Of a stretch of 64,000 nucleotides of DNA, positions 1-8,379 are shown piece after piece (the stretch's first letter is position 1; the number at the start of each line of letters is the position of its first letter). The stretch lies in assembly GCA_020636745.1 (NCBI GenBank), contig JACJXH010000002.1, forward strand, positions 434,001-498,000, read 5' to 3'. Position numbers and translations under genes: made by a program. The DNA comes from Lentimicrobiaceae bacterium (GTDB taxonomy: Bacteria > Bacteroidota > Bacteroidia > Bacteroidales > Lentimicrobiaceae). A model generated the notes under the pieces. It was not told the origin of the DNA. It made no database searches and saw only the letters and a program-made list of their open reading frames with translations.

Positions 1-1960
1 GGAATGGTAAAGGATGCACCTCCGCATACCGAAAAATTGGCACCTGCGTTTACTATAGGCGCCGGGGTTACAACAATCTGCATTATATCAACAGCACTGG
101 TTGTACATGGGGAAATACCATCAACACTCATGGTGAGTGTTACAATACCGTTAAGGGCATCAGCATGCGAAGGGGTGTATGTTGGGTTCAGTGCTCCTGC
201 ATTGGTGAGCGTTCCTGTTCCGCTTGATGTCCAGGTTATCGATGAATAGTTGGTTGCTGTTGCTGTGCTTACAGTGTATGAGCTTGTTTCGCAGGTTGCA
301 CCGTCAATACCGGCTTCTGCTGTCGGTGTATCGTTGATGGTTAAAACCATGTCATCACTTTCTGTAATGCTGCATGGTGAATTTCCGATCAAGTTAAGGG
401 TTAGGGTTACAGTTCCACTTGTAATGTCTGCATTACTTGGAATGTATGTTGCGTTAAGTGCTGATGGGTTTGCGAATGAACCTGTTCCACTTGTTGACCA
501 ATGCAAAGATGAATAATTTGCAGCAGAAGCGCCAGCAATGGTATAAGGGTTGGTACCACAGGTACTACCGTTGGCTCCGGCATTGGCTAAAGGGCTGCGG
601 GTAATGGATATTGCTTTGACTGAAGTTACACTCGTTGCGCAGGGTGCCATCGGATTAACCGTAAGCGTAAGGTTAACTGAACCGGCGATTGCATCCGTAA
701 GACTTGGTGTATAGGTTGGGTTTAAAGTCCCGTTTCCGGTGAAGGTTCCTGTACCGCTGGTTGTCCAGGTTACAGTTGTATAATTGGTTGCAGTGGCATC
801 ACTAATTGTATAGGCCGAACCTTCGCAAACACTGGCAGGAGCTCCTGCATTGGCAGTGGGTGTAGGATTAATAAACAAAGTCATAAAATCATTAACACTG
901 GCTGATGAACATGAACCGCTTCCATAAACAGTCAGAGTAAGTGTAACAGAGCCATTAAGAATATCTGCTGCATCAGGGAAGTAAACCGGGTGAAGACTTG
1001 CCGGATTGGAAAATGTTCCGTTACCTGATGATGTCCATAATAGATTTCCACTTCCGGTAACCTGACTCCCGCTGAGTGTGTATCCTGCTGAAGCACAACT
1101 GGCTGCATCAGGGCCGGCATCAACCGTTGGCAGTGCTACGAGGGTTAATAACATGTTGTCTGAAACGCTTCCTGCACAAGGCGCATTTGAAAATGCAGTT
1201 AAGGTAAGTGTTACAGAGCCGTTGGCTACATCAGCCGGGGAAGGAATGTAAATGGCTGAAGGAGAATTGGCATTAACAAAGCTTCCTGTTCCATTGCCAG
1301 ACCATAAAACAGAGGTTGAATTGGTGGTTGAACCATTCAGGTTGTATGAATTGGTGCCGCATGATGTTGCGTCAATACCTGCATTTGCTGTTGCTGCAGA
1401 AACTATGGTCAGTTTCATAACATCAGTTGCTGCTACGGTACATGGGGCAATGGCATAAGCTGTTAATTGTATCGTCACATATCCCTGAGCTGCATCGGCA
1501 GCAGTGGGTAAATATGTTGTTGATAGATTTGCAGTATTACCAAAGCTTCCAGTTCCATCTAAAACCTGCCACTGAGTTGAGCTGTAATTGCTTGCTGTTC
1601 CATTCAGAAGATAACTTCCTGTTAAATAACAGATGGAGCCATCTGAACCGGCGTTCACTGATGGCTGAGCTGAAATGGTAAGTGTTGTTGAACTGCTAGC
1701 CGGGCTGCACGATCCATTGCCGTTGGCAGTGAGGGTGAGTACAACACTTCCTGATGAAATGTCGCTGGGGCCTGGAGTGTAAATCGGGTTTAATGCCGAA
1801 GGATTGTTAAACACTCCGTCGCCATTGCTTCCCCAGGATATTGAACTCGCGTTTGTGGCAGTGGCTCCGGTTATTTGGAAATTACTGCCCGGACAAACTG
1901 TTCCATTGGCACCGGCAAAGGCTGCAGGTCCGTTTTCTACCGAAATACTGAAATCGGGAG
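1..1960 (-). repeat. Tandem PKD-like modules, family B (seven plus one partial)
   Basis: Coding repeats with a period near 264 bp (one step is about 276 bp). Each unit starts near a cysteine followed by a short aromatic/beta segment, then a W-x-S-x-GTGxF core, an LNPxYxPS segment, a polar SVTLTLT strand and a second cysteine. Copies are diverged at DNA level, so this is an old protein-level array and not a recent duplication. Confidence 0.8.
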
Positions 1961-3623
1961 AAAACGCTCCGTTTCCGCATGAATTAACGCCCCGCACTCT
2001 CAGGTTTCCTGCTGAAGCTGTTGAAGTGGAGGTTAAATTAATGCTGGTGCTGTTTGATGCACCATTAACTGTGAATCCGGCAGGGAGAACCCATTCATAT
2101 GATGTTGCATAAGCTACCGGAGCAACTGTAAAAACAAGGTTGGTTTGGTTTTGGCAAACGCTGGCGGGTCCGCTGATGCTGGAAGCAGCTATCGGAAGGT
2201 TATTCATACTAACTGCAAAAGGAGCAGACCACTGGCCTGATCCGCAACTGTTGGTTCCCCTGACAAGAATATTCCCAGAAGAAGCAGTGGCAGAATAGTT
2301 AACTGTAATCTGATTTGTATTGAATCCATTGCTGATACTTGCCCCGGTGGGTAATTGCCATTCATATCCGGTTGCATTATTTATGGCAGGCACACTGTAG
2401 GTTACTCCGTTTTCGCCCTGGCAAACACTTGACTTTCCGCTGATAGTTCCTGCATTTGACGGCAGATTGTCAACATTCACAAAATGATTGGGCGACCATG
2501 ATCCTGTGCCGCAGCTGTTGCTTCCGCGAACATAAAAATCTCCTGATGTTGCAGATGAGCTGAAGTCAACGGTTATTGATCTTGTGTTGGCTCCGGCAGT
2601 AATTGAAGCACCAACAGGCATTGTCCAGATATAATCAGTTGCATTGGCAATGGGGTTTACAGTAAAAACGACTCCTGTTTGCCCCTGACAGGCTGAAGCA
2701 GGCCCAGAAATGGCACTTGCAGTAGCAGGCAATGATGATACAATAACAGGAAGTACAGATGGAGAGCCATTTCCACAGCCATTAGTTCCGTAAACAGAAA
2801 TATCACCTGATACGGCTGAGCTGCTGAAGTTTACAGTAATAGAATTTGAATTGGCTCCCGTTGCAATACTGGCTCCGGCAGGAACTGTCCATACATAACC
2901 GGTTGCATTAGCAATGGGTGATATCGAATAACTTACCGAGTTGGTTGATTGGCATACATTGTTGGTGCCTGAAATCAGACCTGCTGCAGCAGGCATTGGG
3001 TTTGCTGTTACAGAAATCTGAGATGAATTTCCATCGCCACATGTGTTTTGGCCGTACACAATGATATCACCAGAAACTGCCGATGAACTGAAATTAACTG
3101 TAATGTTGTTGGTGTTTGAACCTGAGGCGATAGTTGCCCCTGCCGGCAACGACCAAACATATGAAGTAGCATTGTTAATTTGAGGCACTGAATAGCTATA
3201 GCCATTGCTACCCTGGCAAACTGAACTGCTGCCGGTTATGCTGCCTGCATCTGACGGTAGTGGAAGACCTGTAATATTAACCGGACTCCCGGTAGTAGTA
3301 CCGGGGGTGCCATCAAAATCATAAACATGCTCCAGCGCATAAGTGCCCGGAGTGGATGTTGTTATCACGTAGGGGTTTACATATATGTCCTTGATGGTAA
3401 CTAAGGTTGTCCCATCAATGCTGTAAACGATAATGAACGGCGGTGTACCCAGATTAAAATTAACCTGTATCGACGTATTATTGCCCGGACATATTGATGC
3501 ATTGCCTGCGAGTGTAAGCCACGCTTCAGGCTGTGCAGCCACTTGTAAGGTAGAAATAAGCGCAAATAGCATTAGCGCCCTTTTCCTGTTTTTCCCCCCG
3601 AAAATTCTGTAAAAGGTCTTCAT
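1..3623 (-). CDS. Giant PKD/Ig-like repeat surface protein, N-terminal part (runs off the left edge)
   Basis: Reading the minus strand from the ATG at 3621-3623 gives one frame without a stop for about 1,207 codons to the window edge. It opens with MKTFYRIF, a basic stretch and a hydrophobic segment ending in QVAAQ, a clear signal peptide. A leader domain follows (to about 3260), then five modules of about 88 residues (about 1965-3260) that repeat VCQG, NATxYxW, PAGA, NITVNFSSS and SGDI, with a second cysteine in CGxG. After these come seven complete modules and one partial one of another type (1 to about 1960) with SGTGTFxN, LNPxYxPS, ADI and SVTLTLT. Such PKD-like arrays occur in Bacteroidota surface adhesins and gliding-associated proteins, usually exported by T9SS; the C-terminal sorting domain would lie outside the window. 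Plus-strand frames in this region are antisense shadows of the repeats. Confidence 0.88.
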   Translation of the reverse strand, partial: MKTFYRIFGGKNRKRALMLFALISTLQVAAQPEAWLTLAGNASICPGNNTSIQVNFNLGTPPFIIVYSIDGTTLVTIKDIYVNPYVITTSTPGTYALEHVYDFDGTPGTTTGSPVNITGLPLPSDAGSITGSSSVCQGSNGYSYSVPQINNATSYVWSLPAGATIASGSNTNNITVNFSSSAVSGDIIVYGQNTCGDGNSSQISVTANPMPAAAGLISGTNNVCQSTNSVSYSISPIANATGYVWTVPAGASIATGANSNSITVNFSSSAVSGDISVYGTNGCGNGSPSVLPVIVSSLPATASAISGPASACQGQTGVVFTVNPIANATDYIWTMPVGASITAGANTRSITVDFSSSATSGDFYVRGSNSCGTGSWSPNHFVNVDNLPSNAGTISGKSSVCQGENGVTYSVPAINNATGYEWQLPTGASISNGFNTNQITVNYSATASSGNILVRGTNSCGSGQWSAPFAVSMNNLPIAASSISGPASVCQNQTNLVFTVAPVAYATSYEWVLPAGFTVNGASNSTSINLTSTSTASAGNLRVRGVNSCGNGAFSPDFSISVENGPAAFAGANGTVCPGSNFQITGATATNASSISWGSNGDGVFNNPSALNPIYTPGPSDISSGSVVLTLTANGNGSCSPASSSTTLTISAQPSVNAGSDGSICYLTGSYLLNGTASNYSSTQWQVLDGTGSFGNTANLSTTYLPTAADAAQGYVTIQLTAYAIAPCTVAATDVMKLTIVSAATANAGIDATSCGTNSYNLNGSTTNSTSVLWSGNGTGSFVNANSPSAIYIPSPADVANGSVTLTLTAFSNAPCAGSVSDNMLLTLVALPTVDAGPDAASCASAGYTLSGSQVTGSGNLLWTSSGNGTFSNPASLHPVYFPDAADILNGSVTLTLTVYGSGSCSSASVNDFMTLFINPTPTANAGAPASVCEGSAYTISDATATNYTTVTWTTSGTGTFTGNGTLNPTYTPSLTDAIAGSVNLTLTVNPMAPCATSVTSVKAISITRSPLANAGANGSTCGTNPYTIAGASAANYSSLHWSTSGTGSFANPSALNATYIPSNADITSGTVTLTLNLIGNSPCSITESDDMVLTINDTPTAEAGIDGATCETSSYTVSTATATNYSSITWTSSGTGTLTNAGALNPTYTPSHADALNGIVTLTMSVDGISPCTTSAVDIMQIVVTPAPIVNAGANFSVCGGASFTI
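1965..3260 (-). repeat. Tandem PKD/Ig-like modules, family A (five copies)
   Basis: Five units spaced 264-266 bp, marked by the cysteine codon of VCQ at about 2155, 2420, 2685, 2950 and 3213. The shared residues are NATxYxW, LPAGA, ITVNFSS, GDI and CGxG. This family precedes family B in the protein. Confidence 0.8.
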
Positions 3624-4311
3624 ATTATTTGATATTTTAATTTCGGCTGTAAAGAACTCTTCATCTGACCAGAGGTTATTCTTCTCTGCCCTGAATCAAT
3701 TGTTTATCATTTTTTATTCAAATAGTAATATGTTTGAAAGCGAAAAAACGGTTCTTTTGCCAAATTATATAATCATTTAGTTTGTAAAACACAGAAAAAC
3801 AGCATGTTAAAGGTTTTTCAATGGGGCTTTCTGCAATTTTTAATGATATTTGCTGCAAAAAGCATTAACTCTTTATTTTACGGGCTTTTTTGAATTTTAT
3901 CATTTTTTTAACCGTTGTCTAAGTGTTAATAATTATACATTATAAGTAAAATAAATTTACACTCTGGCTGGCCATGGTTCAGGGTTTAACCGGGCGACAA
4001 CTGTTTTTTATTTTAAAATCAAATTTATGAATGCCATTGGACTGCATTTCCAGTGAATTGAAATTTGGATAATTGTAAAAAATCTTTACAAGTTTATGGT
4101 TCGTGTTATATGTGGTTGTATATCAGCATACTGTTAGATTTGTTCTGGATTGTCTTTCATAATAGTCTTTGTCAAAACCACTTTTTGAAAATGAGGAGGG
4201 GGCCGATTTGCCTGATATTGTTTTTTAAGCAATTTTGAATGTAACTTTGTTATTGCTTTATTTTAATCATTCGAAACCCGAATGAAGACTTTTTGATTAA
4301 ATCTGTTAATA
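3624..4311. other. 688-bp AT-rich intergenic region between divergent genes
   Basis: No coding frame of interest. It separates the minus-strand surface-protein gene from the plus-strand aldo/keto reductase gene and holds the likely promoters of both. Only the plus-strand -7 box at 4242-4249 is a full consensus match. I see no tRNA and no strong hairpin. Confidence 0.6.
4242..4249 (+). promoter_or_regulatory. Bacteroidota-type -7 box before the aldo/keto reductase
   Basis: TAACTTTG matches TAnnTTTG. A TTG at 4218-4220 lies in the -33 region. The box is 62 bp upstream of the ATG at 4312. Confidence 0.45.
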
Positions 4312-5148
4312 ATGAAGTTTCCTTCAACAATTCATGCTTTTACCCTTAATAATGGAAATATTATTCCTGCTATAGGCCTTGGAGTGTACCAGATGCCCAA
4401 TGGTGTTCTCACCCAGCGAGCTGTTGATTATGCTTTAAGAGTTGGTTACAGGCATATTGATACCGCTATGATTTATCGGAATGAAGAATCGGTAGGAAAG
4501 GCCATTGCTACGGGTTTTGTTCCCAGGGAGCAGATTTTTGTAACCACAAAGCTTTGGAATTCCGAACAAGGATATGATCAGGCCATTCGCGCGTGCAATG
4601 CAAGTTTAACCAGGCTTGGTTTGAAATATGTTGATTTGTTTCTAATACACTGGCCTGTTCATGGAAAAAGGAAAAACTCATGGCGTGCCCTTGAAACTCT
4701 CATGGGCGAAGGTAAATGCAGGTCAATCGGAGTGAGCAATTATATGGTTGGTCATTTACTTGAATTGCTTGATTTCTGCAAAATAGTTCCCGCTGTGAAC
4801 CAAATTGAACTGCATCCATTTATCTATAATTCACGTATCCAAACCGTAGATCTTTGCAGACAGGCCGGGATTATTCCGGTTGCCTACAGCCCGCTTACCA
4901 AAGGAATAAAACTGCGCGATCCTTTATTATTGCGCATGGCAACTTCCTATGGAAAAACTGCAGCACAATTGTTATTGCGTTGGGCATTGCAACAGGGATT
5001 TGCTGTAATTCCCAAATCAGCTGTGACGTCGCGAATTGCTGATAATTTCAAAATATTTGATTTTGAGATTAGCAATAATGATATGGAATTACTCAATAGT
5101 CTTGATGAGAATCTGACAACAGGCTGGGATCCTTCGGAGGTGCTTTAA
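4312..5148 (+). CDS. Aldo/keto reductase (AKR family)
   Basis: 278 residues, the normal size for a single-domain (beta/alpha)8 NADPH-dependent aldo/keto reductase. The catalytic tetrad is visible: Asp50 in GYRHIDTA, Tyr55 in MIYRNE, Lys80 in VTTKLW and His113 in LIHWP. The nicotinamide/phosphate-binding end is present as AVIPKS near residue 225. It is closest in pattern to the AKR5-type 2,5-diketo-gluconate/methylglyoxal reductases; the physiological carbonyl substrate cannot be told from sequence. It is a single gene, with its own promoter box, and is followed 123 bp later by deoC. Confidence 0.93.
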   Translation: MKFPSTIHAFTLNNGNIIPAIGLGVYQMPNGVLTQRAVDYALRVGYRHIDTAMIYRNEESVGKAIATGFVPREQIFVTTKLWNSEQGYDQAIRACNASLTRLGLKYVDLFLIHWPVHGKRKNSWRALETLMGEGKCRSIGVSNYMVGHLLELLDFCKIVPAVNQIELHPFIYNSRIQTVDLCRQAGIIPVAYSPLTKGIKLRDPLLLRMATSYGKTAAQLLLRWALQQGFAVIPKSAVTSRIADNFKIFDFEISNNDMELLNSLDENLTTGWDPSEVL

Positions 5149-5245
5149 AAATCAGCGGTTGACTGCCTGGTGCTCTATGGGCCGGTTTTCTGATTCTTGT
5201 TATTTGGTTTTACATTTTCGCAATTTCACATATTGCTGATTATAC

Positions 5246-5253
5246 TAACTTTG
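5246..5253 (+). promoter_or_regulatory. -7 box that fixes the deoC start
   Basis: TAACTTTG, a full TAnnTTTG match, ends 18 bp before the ATG at 5272. It lies inside the longest open frame, which begins at 5197, and so argues against that upstream start. Confidence 0.5.
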
Positions 5254-5271
5254 TCACAAATTTATATTGCC

Positions 5272-6111
5272 ATGTCAAAATCCAGAACATTTTACCCTGC
5301 TCAGGTTTCCAAAGATATTGAAGCCATTTTAAACCAACCTTTTACTTCTTTTTCATCTGAAAAGGAAGCCATGCGTTTTGCGCTTGGAATACTTGATCTT
5401 ACAACTCTTGAAGGTGCTGATAACATTGCAAAAGTAGATGCATTGTGTAAGAAAGCCCTGAGTTTTCAGGAGCTTGGTTTGTCAAATGTGGCTGCAATTT
5501 GTGTTTATCCGGTATTTGCACGCCAGGTTAAAGGTCTGCTTCATGGCTCAGGACTAAACACTGCTTGTGTGGCTGGCGCTTTTCCAGCCGGACAGTCTCC
5601 TCTTCATATTAAACTTGCCGAAATCAAATATGCTATTGATGAAGGTGCCGATGAAATTGACATGGTCATTTCAAGAGGAAAATTCCTGCAGGGCGATTAT
5701 ATTGAAGTTTTTGAAGAAGTACATGCCATTAAGGAGTTGTGCGGTCAGGTACATTTAAAAGTGATACTTGAAACCGGTGAGATTAACGATTTAAATAGAA
5801 TATATGACGCATCAGTACTTGCAATGAAGGCAGGCGGGGATTTCATCAAAACATCAACAGGTAAGGTGAGCCCTGCTGCAACTCCTGAGGCTGCTTATAT
5901 TATGCTTCAGGCCATAAAGGATTTTCACGAATCAACTGGTAAGTATGTCGGATTCAAGCCTGCCGGCGGCGTTTCTACTCCTGATCAGGCATTGGTTTAT
6001 ATTAAACTGGTCGAAAAAATCCTGGGTGCTGAATGGCTAAATAGTCATCTTTTCAGAATTGGAGCCAGCCGGCTTGCCGATAACCTGGTAAATGCTATTT
6101 TAAATGAGTAG
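5272..6111 (+). CDS. deoC: Deoxyribose-phosphate aldolase
   Basis: Class I aldolase that cleaves 2-deoxyribose 5-phosphate to glyceraldehyde 3-phosphate and acetaldehyde in deoxynucleoside catabolism. The Schiff-base lysine sits in FIKTSTGK at about residue 193, and the phosphate-binding loop is VGFKPAGGVST. EIDMVIS is the conserved second strand. The frame is open from 5197, but those 25 extra residues are a hydrophobic stretch unlike the family and contain the promoter box; with the 5272 start the product is 279 residues. No other nucleoside-catabolism gene is adjacent. Confidence 0.94.
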   Translation: MSKSRTFYPAQVSKDIEAILNQPFTSFSSEKEAMRFALGILDLTTLEGADNIAKVDALCKKALSFQELGLSNVAAICVYPVFARQVKGLLHGSGLNTACVAGAFPAGQSPLHIKLAEIKYAIDEGADEIDMVISRGKFLQGDYIEVFEEVHAIKELCGQVHLKVILETGEINDLNRIYDASVLAMKAGGDFIKTSTGKVSPAATPEAAYIMLQAIKDFHESTGKYVGFKPAGGVSTPDQALVYIKLVEKILGAEWLNSHLFRIGASRLADNLVNAILNE

Positions 6112-6232
6112 CAGGCGATTTCAATTTTTACCTTTTTAATGAATGAATTAACCCGCGTAATGGCTTACCGGCAATGCATTTGTGATGGAAGTCCTTTTGT
6201 AAACAAGTGTTTTGTGAAGTAATGGTAATGTG

Positions 6233-6263
6233 CTCAGGCCTGACAGAAAATTACTCAGGCCTG
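6233..6263. repeat. Twin palindromic decamers upstream of the thioredoxin-like gene
   Basis: CTCAGGCCTG occurs at 6233-6242 and 6254-6263. The core CAGGCCTG is self-complementary and the two copies are 21 bp apart, about two helical turns. The spacing suggests a pair of dimer-binding operator sites about 100 bp before the ATG at 6361. The binding factor is unknown. Confidence 0.4.
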
Positions 6264-6360
6264 CTTCATACCTATTTTATATCTAAATACTTGCATAAGT
6301 CGTCCGGCGGCAGTACTTTTACGGTTTCGATTGTTCTTTTGTTTTATCAAATCCGGAATT

Positions 6361-7143
6361 ATGCGTTTCAATATTTTACTCTCTTTCTTATTACTTGCAG
6401 GCTTGGCCAACGCTCAGGTTGGTGTAGAAACTGCTCCCGATTTTACCGCCAAGGATATTGCCGGTAAACAGCACCATCTCTATGAATATCTGGATGCAGG
6501 AAGTTTTGTTGTCATTGATTTTTTTACAACGAATTGTGGACCTTGTCAAACCTATGCTTCACATGTAAGTGCATCTTATGAGTATTTTGGCTGTAATTCT
6601 GGTAATGTTGTTTTTTTGGGAATTAACTGGGGAAGCGATAATGAAGCGGTTGAAGCTTTTGATTTGTTGTGGGGCGCCTCTTACCCTTCCATCAGTGGGT
6701 TACAGGGCGGCGGAAATGCAGTCGTTGACTTGTTTCAGGTTCTTTCTTATCCCAGTGTTATTTTGATAGCTCCTGATCGTTCAATTTTAAACAATCACAT
6801 ATGGCCTCCTGAAACGGACTCTATAAATACACTGGTATTGAATGCCGGCGGCTTGCCCAATCCCTGTACAGTTGATGTCGAAAATCATATTTTACCATCC
6901 TCTGCAAACCTTCGTATTTTACAGTCGGGCTATGGAAATGTTCAGCTTGAAGTTAGTCAACTGTCAGGCCCTGGCGGTTTACTGCAGGTTTTTGGTTCCG
7001 ATGGCCGCCTGGTGGCATCGTGGAATCTGAGCGGCAACGAACATAGCTTTCATCTTCCGGCGCTTAAACAGGGAATCTATTTTGCCAGGCTGACATACAA
7101 AGGGATAGTTGATGAAAGCTTAAAATTCCCGATAAGCTTCTGA
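6361..7143 (+). CDS. Secreted thioredoxin-like protein with T9SS sorting domain
   Basis: 260 residues. A signal peptide (MRFNILLSFL to about ANAQ19) precedes a TlpA/redoxin-type thioredoxin fold. The redox motif is Cys59-Gly-Pro-Cys62 in TTNCGPC, and the cis-proline is in LSYPSVIL near residue 135. The last 80 residues (from about 180) form a beta-rich domain with LQVFGSDGRLV and GIYFARL, typical of type A T9SS C-terminal sorting domains. I infer a cell-surface or secreted oxidoreductase. The frame extends upstream to 6331, but the signal peptide begins at the ATG at 6361. Confidence 0.88.
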   Translation: MRFNILLSFLLLAGLANAQVGVETAPDFTAKDIAGKQHHLYEYLDAGSFVVIDFFTTNCGPCQTYASHVSASYEYFGCNSGNVVFLGINWGSDNEAVEAFDLLWGASYPSISGLQGGGNAVVDLFQVLSYPSVILIAPDRSILNNHIWPPETDSINTLVLNAGGLPNPCTVDVENHILPSSANLRILQSGYGNVQLEVSQLSGPGGLLQVFGSDGRLVASWNLSGNEHSFHLPALKQGIYFARLTYKGIVDESLKFPISF

Positions 7144-7382
7144 TTTCAATCCTTTTTGGTGCTTTGCTCAGGAATCCGGTCTTTCTGTTGTCCTTTTTTG
7201 CAGCCCGTTTCCTTTTTAATATGCTTTAATTACATACAGCAATTCTGTGTTATAGCGGGTTGTTTACGCGCAACTGTGTCGTTTTCAGTGTCCTTTTTGA
7301 TGAACAATAATTTCAGGTAATTTCTTTTTTTTAGTGTAAAAAATTAAAAACCTGAAATGTTTCTACGGCATATAATTTGGTA

Positions 7383-7390
7383 TACTTTTG
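7383..7390 (+). promoter_or_regulatory. -7 box before the small lipoprotein gene
   Basis: TACTTTTG, a full TAnnTTTG match, 41 bp before the ATG at 7432. It supports that start over the TTG at 7399. Confidence 0.45.
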
Positions 7391-7431
7391 TATAAGTTTT
7401 GTGCAATATCAATCAAGCGATAAAAGGTATT

Positions 7432-7857
7432 ATGAAACGTTGGTCAATCAAACTCCCTCTTTTACTTATTTTTATTCTAACGGCTTTTGTGTCCTGTACA
7501 ATTGATGATCCGGCTGAGCCTGATACGGGCGATATCCGCGATAAATTTTTGGGTACATGGCGGTTTAATGAAACACCGGCTGCCAGAAATGTTGACGCCA
7601 GCTATACGGTAACCATTTCTTATGATGAGAGTAACTCATCGCAGGTTATTCTGCGAAATTTTGCAAATGCTGGTGGAAATTTCAGTGCTTATGGAATTGT
7701 TACTTCAAGTAGAATTACCATTCCGGCTCAGGAAATGGCCCCTGGGTTTGAAGTTGAAGGCAGTGGTTTAATGACCAGTTCTACATCTATGAATTGGGAA
7801 TATACTATAACTGCCGGAGGCGATGAGGAAAGTTTTACAGCACTTGCCACTAAGTAA
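7432..7857 (+). CDS. Small lipoprotein, lipocalin-like, function unknown
   Basis: 141 residues. A basic n-region and hydrophobic core end at the lipobox FVSC, so the mature protein should be a lipid-anchored outer-membrane or periplasmic lipoprotein beginning CTIDD. The rest is beta-rich, with an early FLGTWRFNET motif as in Bacteroidota lipocalin-like lipoproteins, but no further diagnostic motif. I do not recognise a specific function. The gene stands alone, converges with the following minus-strand pair and shares a terminator with it. Confidence 0.8.
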   Translation: MKRWSIKLPLLLIFILTAFVSCTIDDPAEPDTGDIRDKFLGTWRFNETPAARNVDASYTVTISYDESNSSQVILRNFANAGGNFSAYGIVTSSRITIPAQEMAPGFEVEGSGLMTSSTSMNWEYTITAGGDEESFTALATK

Positions 7858-7875
7858 ATATTATTTACCATGATA

Positions 7876-7917
7876 AAATCAAAAGCCCTGCAATCGCGAT
7901 TGCAGGGCTTTTGATTT
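7876..7917. terminator. Perfect 42-bp palindrome, bidirectional terminator
   Basis: Every base from 7876 to 7896 pairs with 7917 to 7897. The GC-rich core is flanked by AAAA/TTTT arms, so either strand yields a long hairpin ending in U-rich sequence. It lies between the convergent genes ending at 7857 (+) and 7916 (-) and includes two bases of the minus-strand stop codon. Confidence 0.85.
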
Positions 7918-8377
7918 ATTTTTTCTTTATAACTGGCTTGGGCTGATTCGCTTTTACAACCGGCTCTTTTTTTGGCTGTAGCGTGTCAGGAGGTGCATCC
8001 TTCGGAAGATTGGCGATACTGTCTTTTCGCTGAGTCAGCAGAATTATAACTTCATCAACCATGGCTTCGTAATCCTCCAGGTCTTGTTGGTAAAGTTTAA
8101 GGTTCTCTTTAAATTGCTCAGGAGTAATCCGGTAGGATATATAAAGCGAGTCATAACTGATGGTCGCAATCTTCTTGATACTGTCACGGGAATTTCTGAC
8201 CTGCTTCATTTTTAATGCAGCCTCAGTTATTTCCATATCGGCCATCAGACGAATCATTTGCTCTCTAGGAATAACTTCTGATTCCATAGTACTCCCTTTC
8301 TTTCCTGAGTTACATCCCTGAGAAAGAAAGATAAAGAAAGCAAGCAGCAATGATGAAAACTTTAAAATTCTTTTCAC
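7916..8377 (-). CDS. DUF4296-type lipoprotein
   Basis: 153 residues. The signal peptide MKRILKFSSLLLAFF ends at SQGC, a lipobox. The mature part begins with a polar linker, then IPREQMIRLMADMEITEAAL, the recognisable start of the Bacteroidota DUF4296 domain, and continues helical with YRITPEQF. The tail from about residue 125 is Pro/Lys rich and probably disordered. Its function is unknown. It lies 2 bp downstream of the OmpH-like gene, so the two are almost certainly co-transcribed. Confidence 0.82.
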   Translation of the reverse strand: MKRILKFSSLLLAFFIFLSQGCNSGKKGSTMESEVIPREQMIRLMADMEITEAALKMKQVRNSRDSIKKIATISYDSLYISYRITPEQFKENLKLYQQDLEDYEAMVDEVIILLTQRKDSIANLPKDAPPDTLQPKKEPVVKANQPKPVIKKK

Positions 8378-8379
8378 GG

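Noticed and set aside
1..2112. Several plus-strand open frames of 60-100 codons
   Set aside because: They are antisense to the repeat-built minus-strand gene and arise from its repetitive codons.
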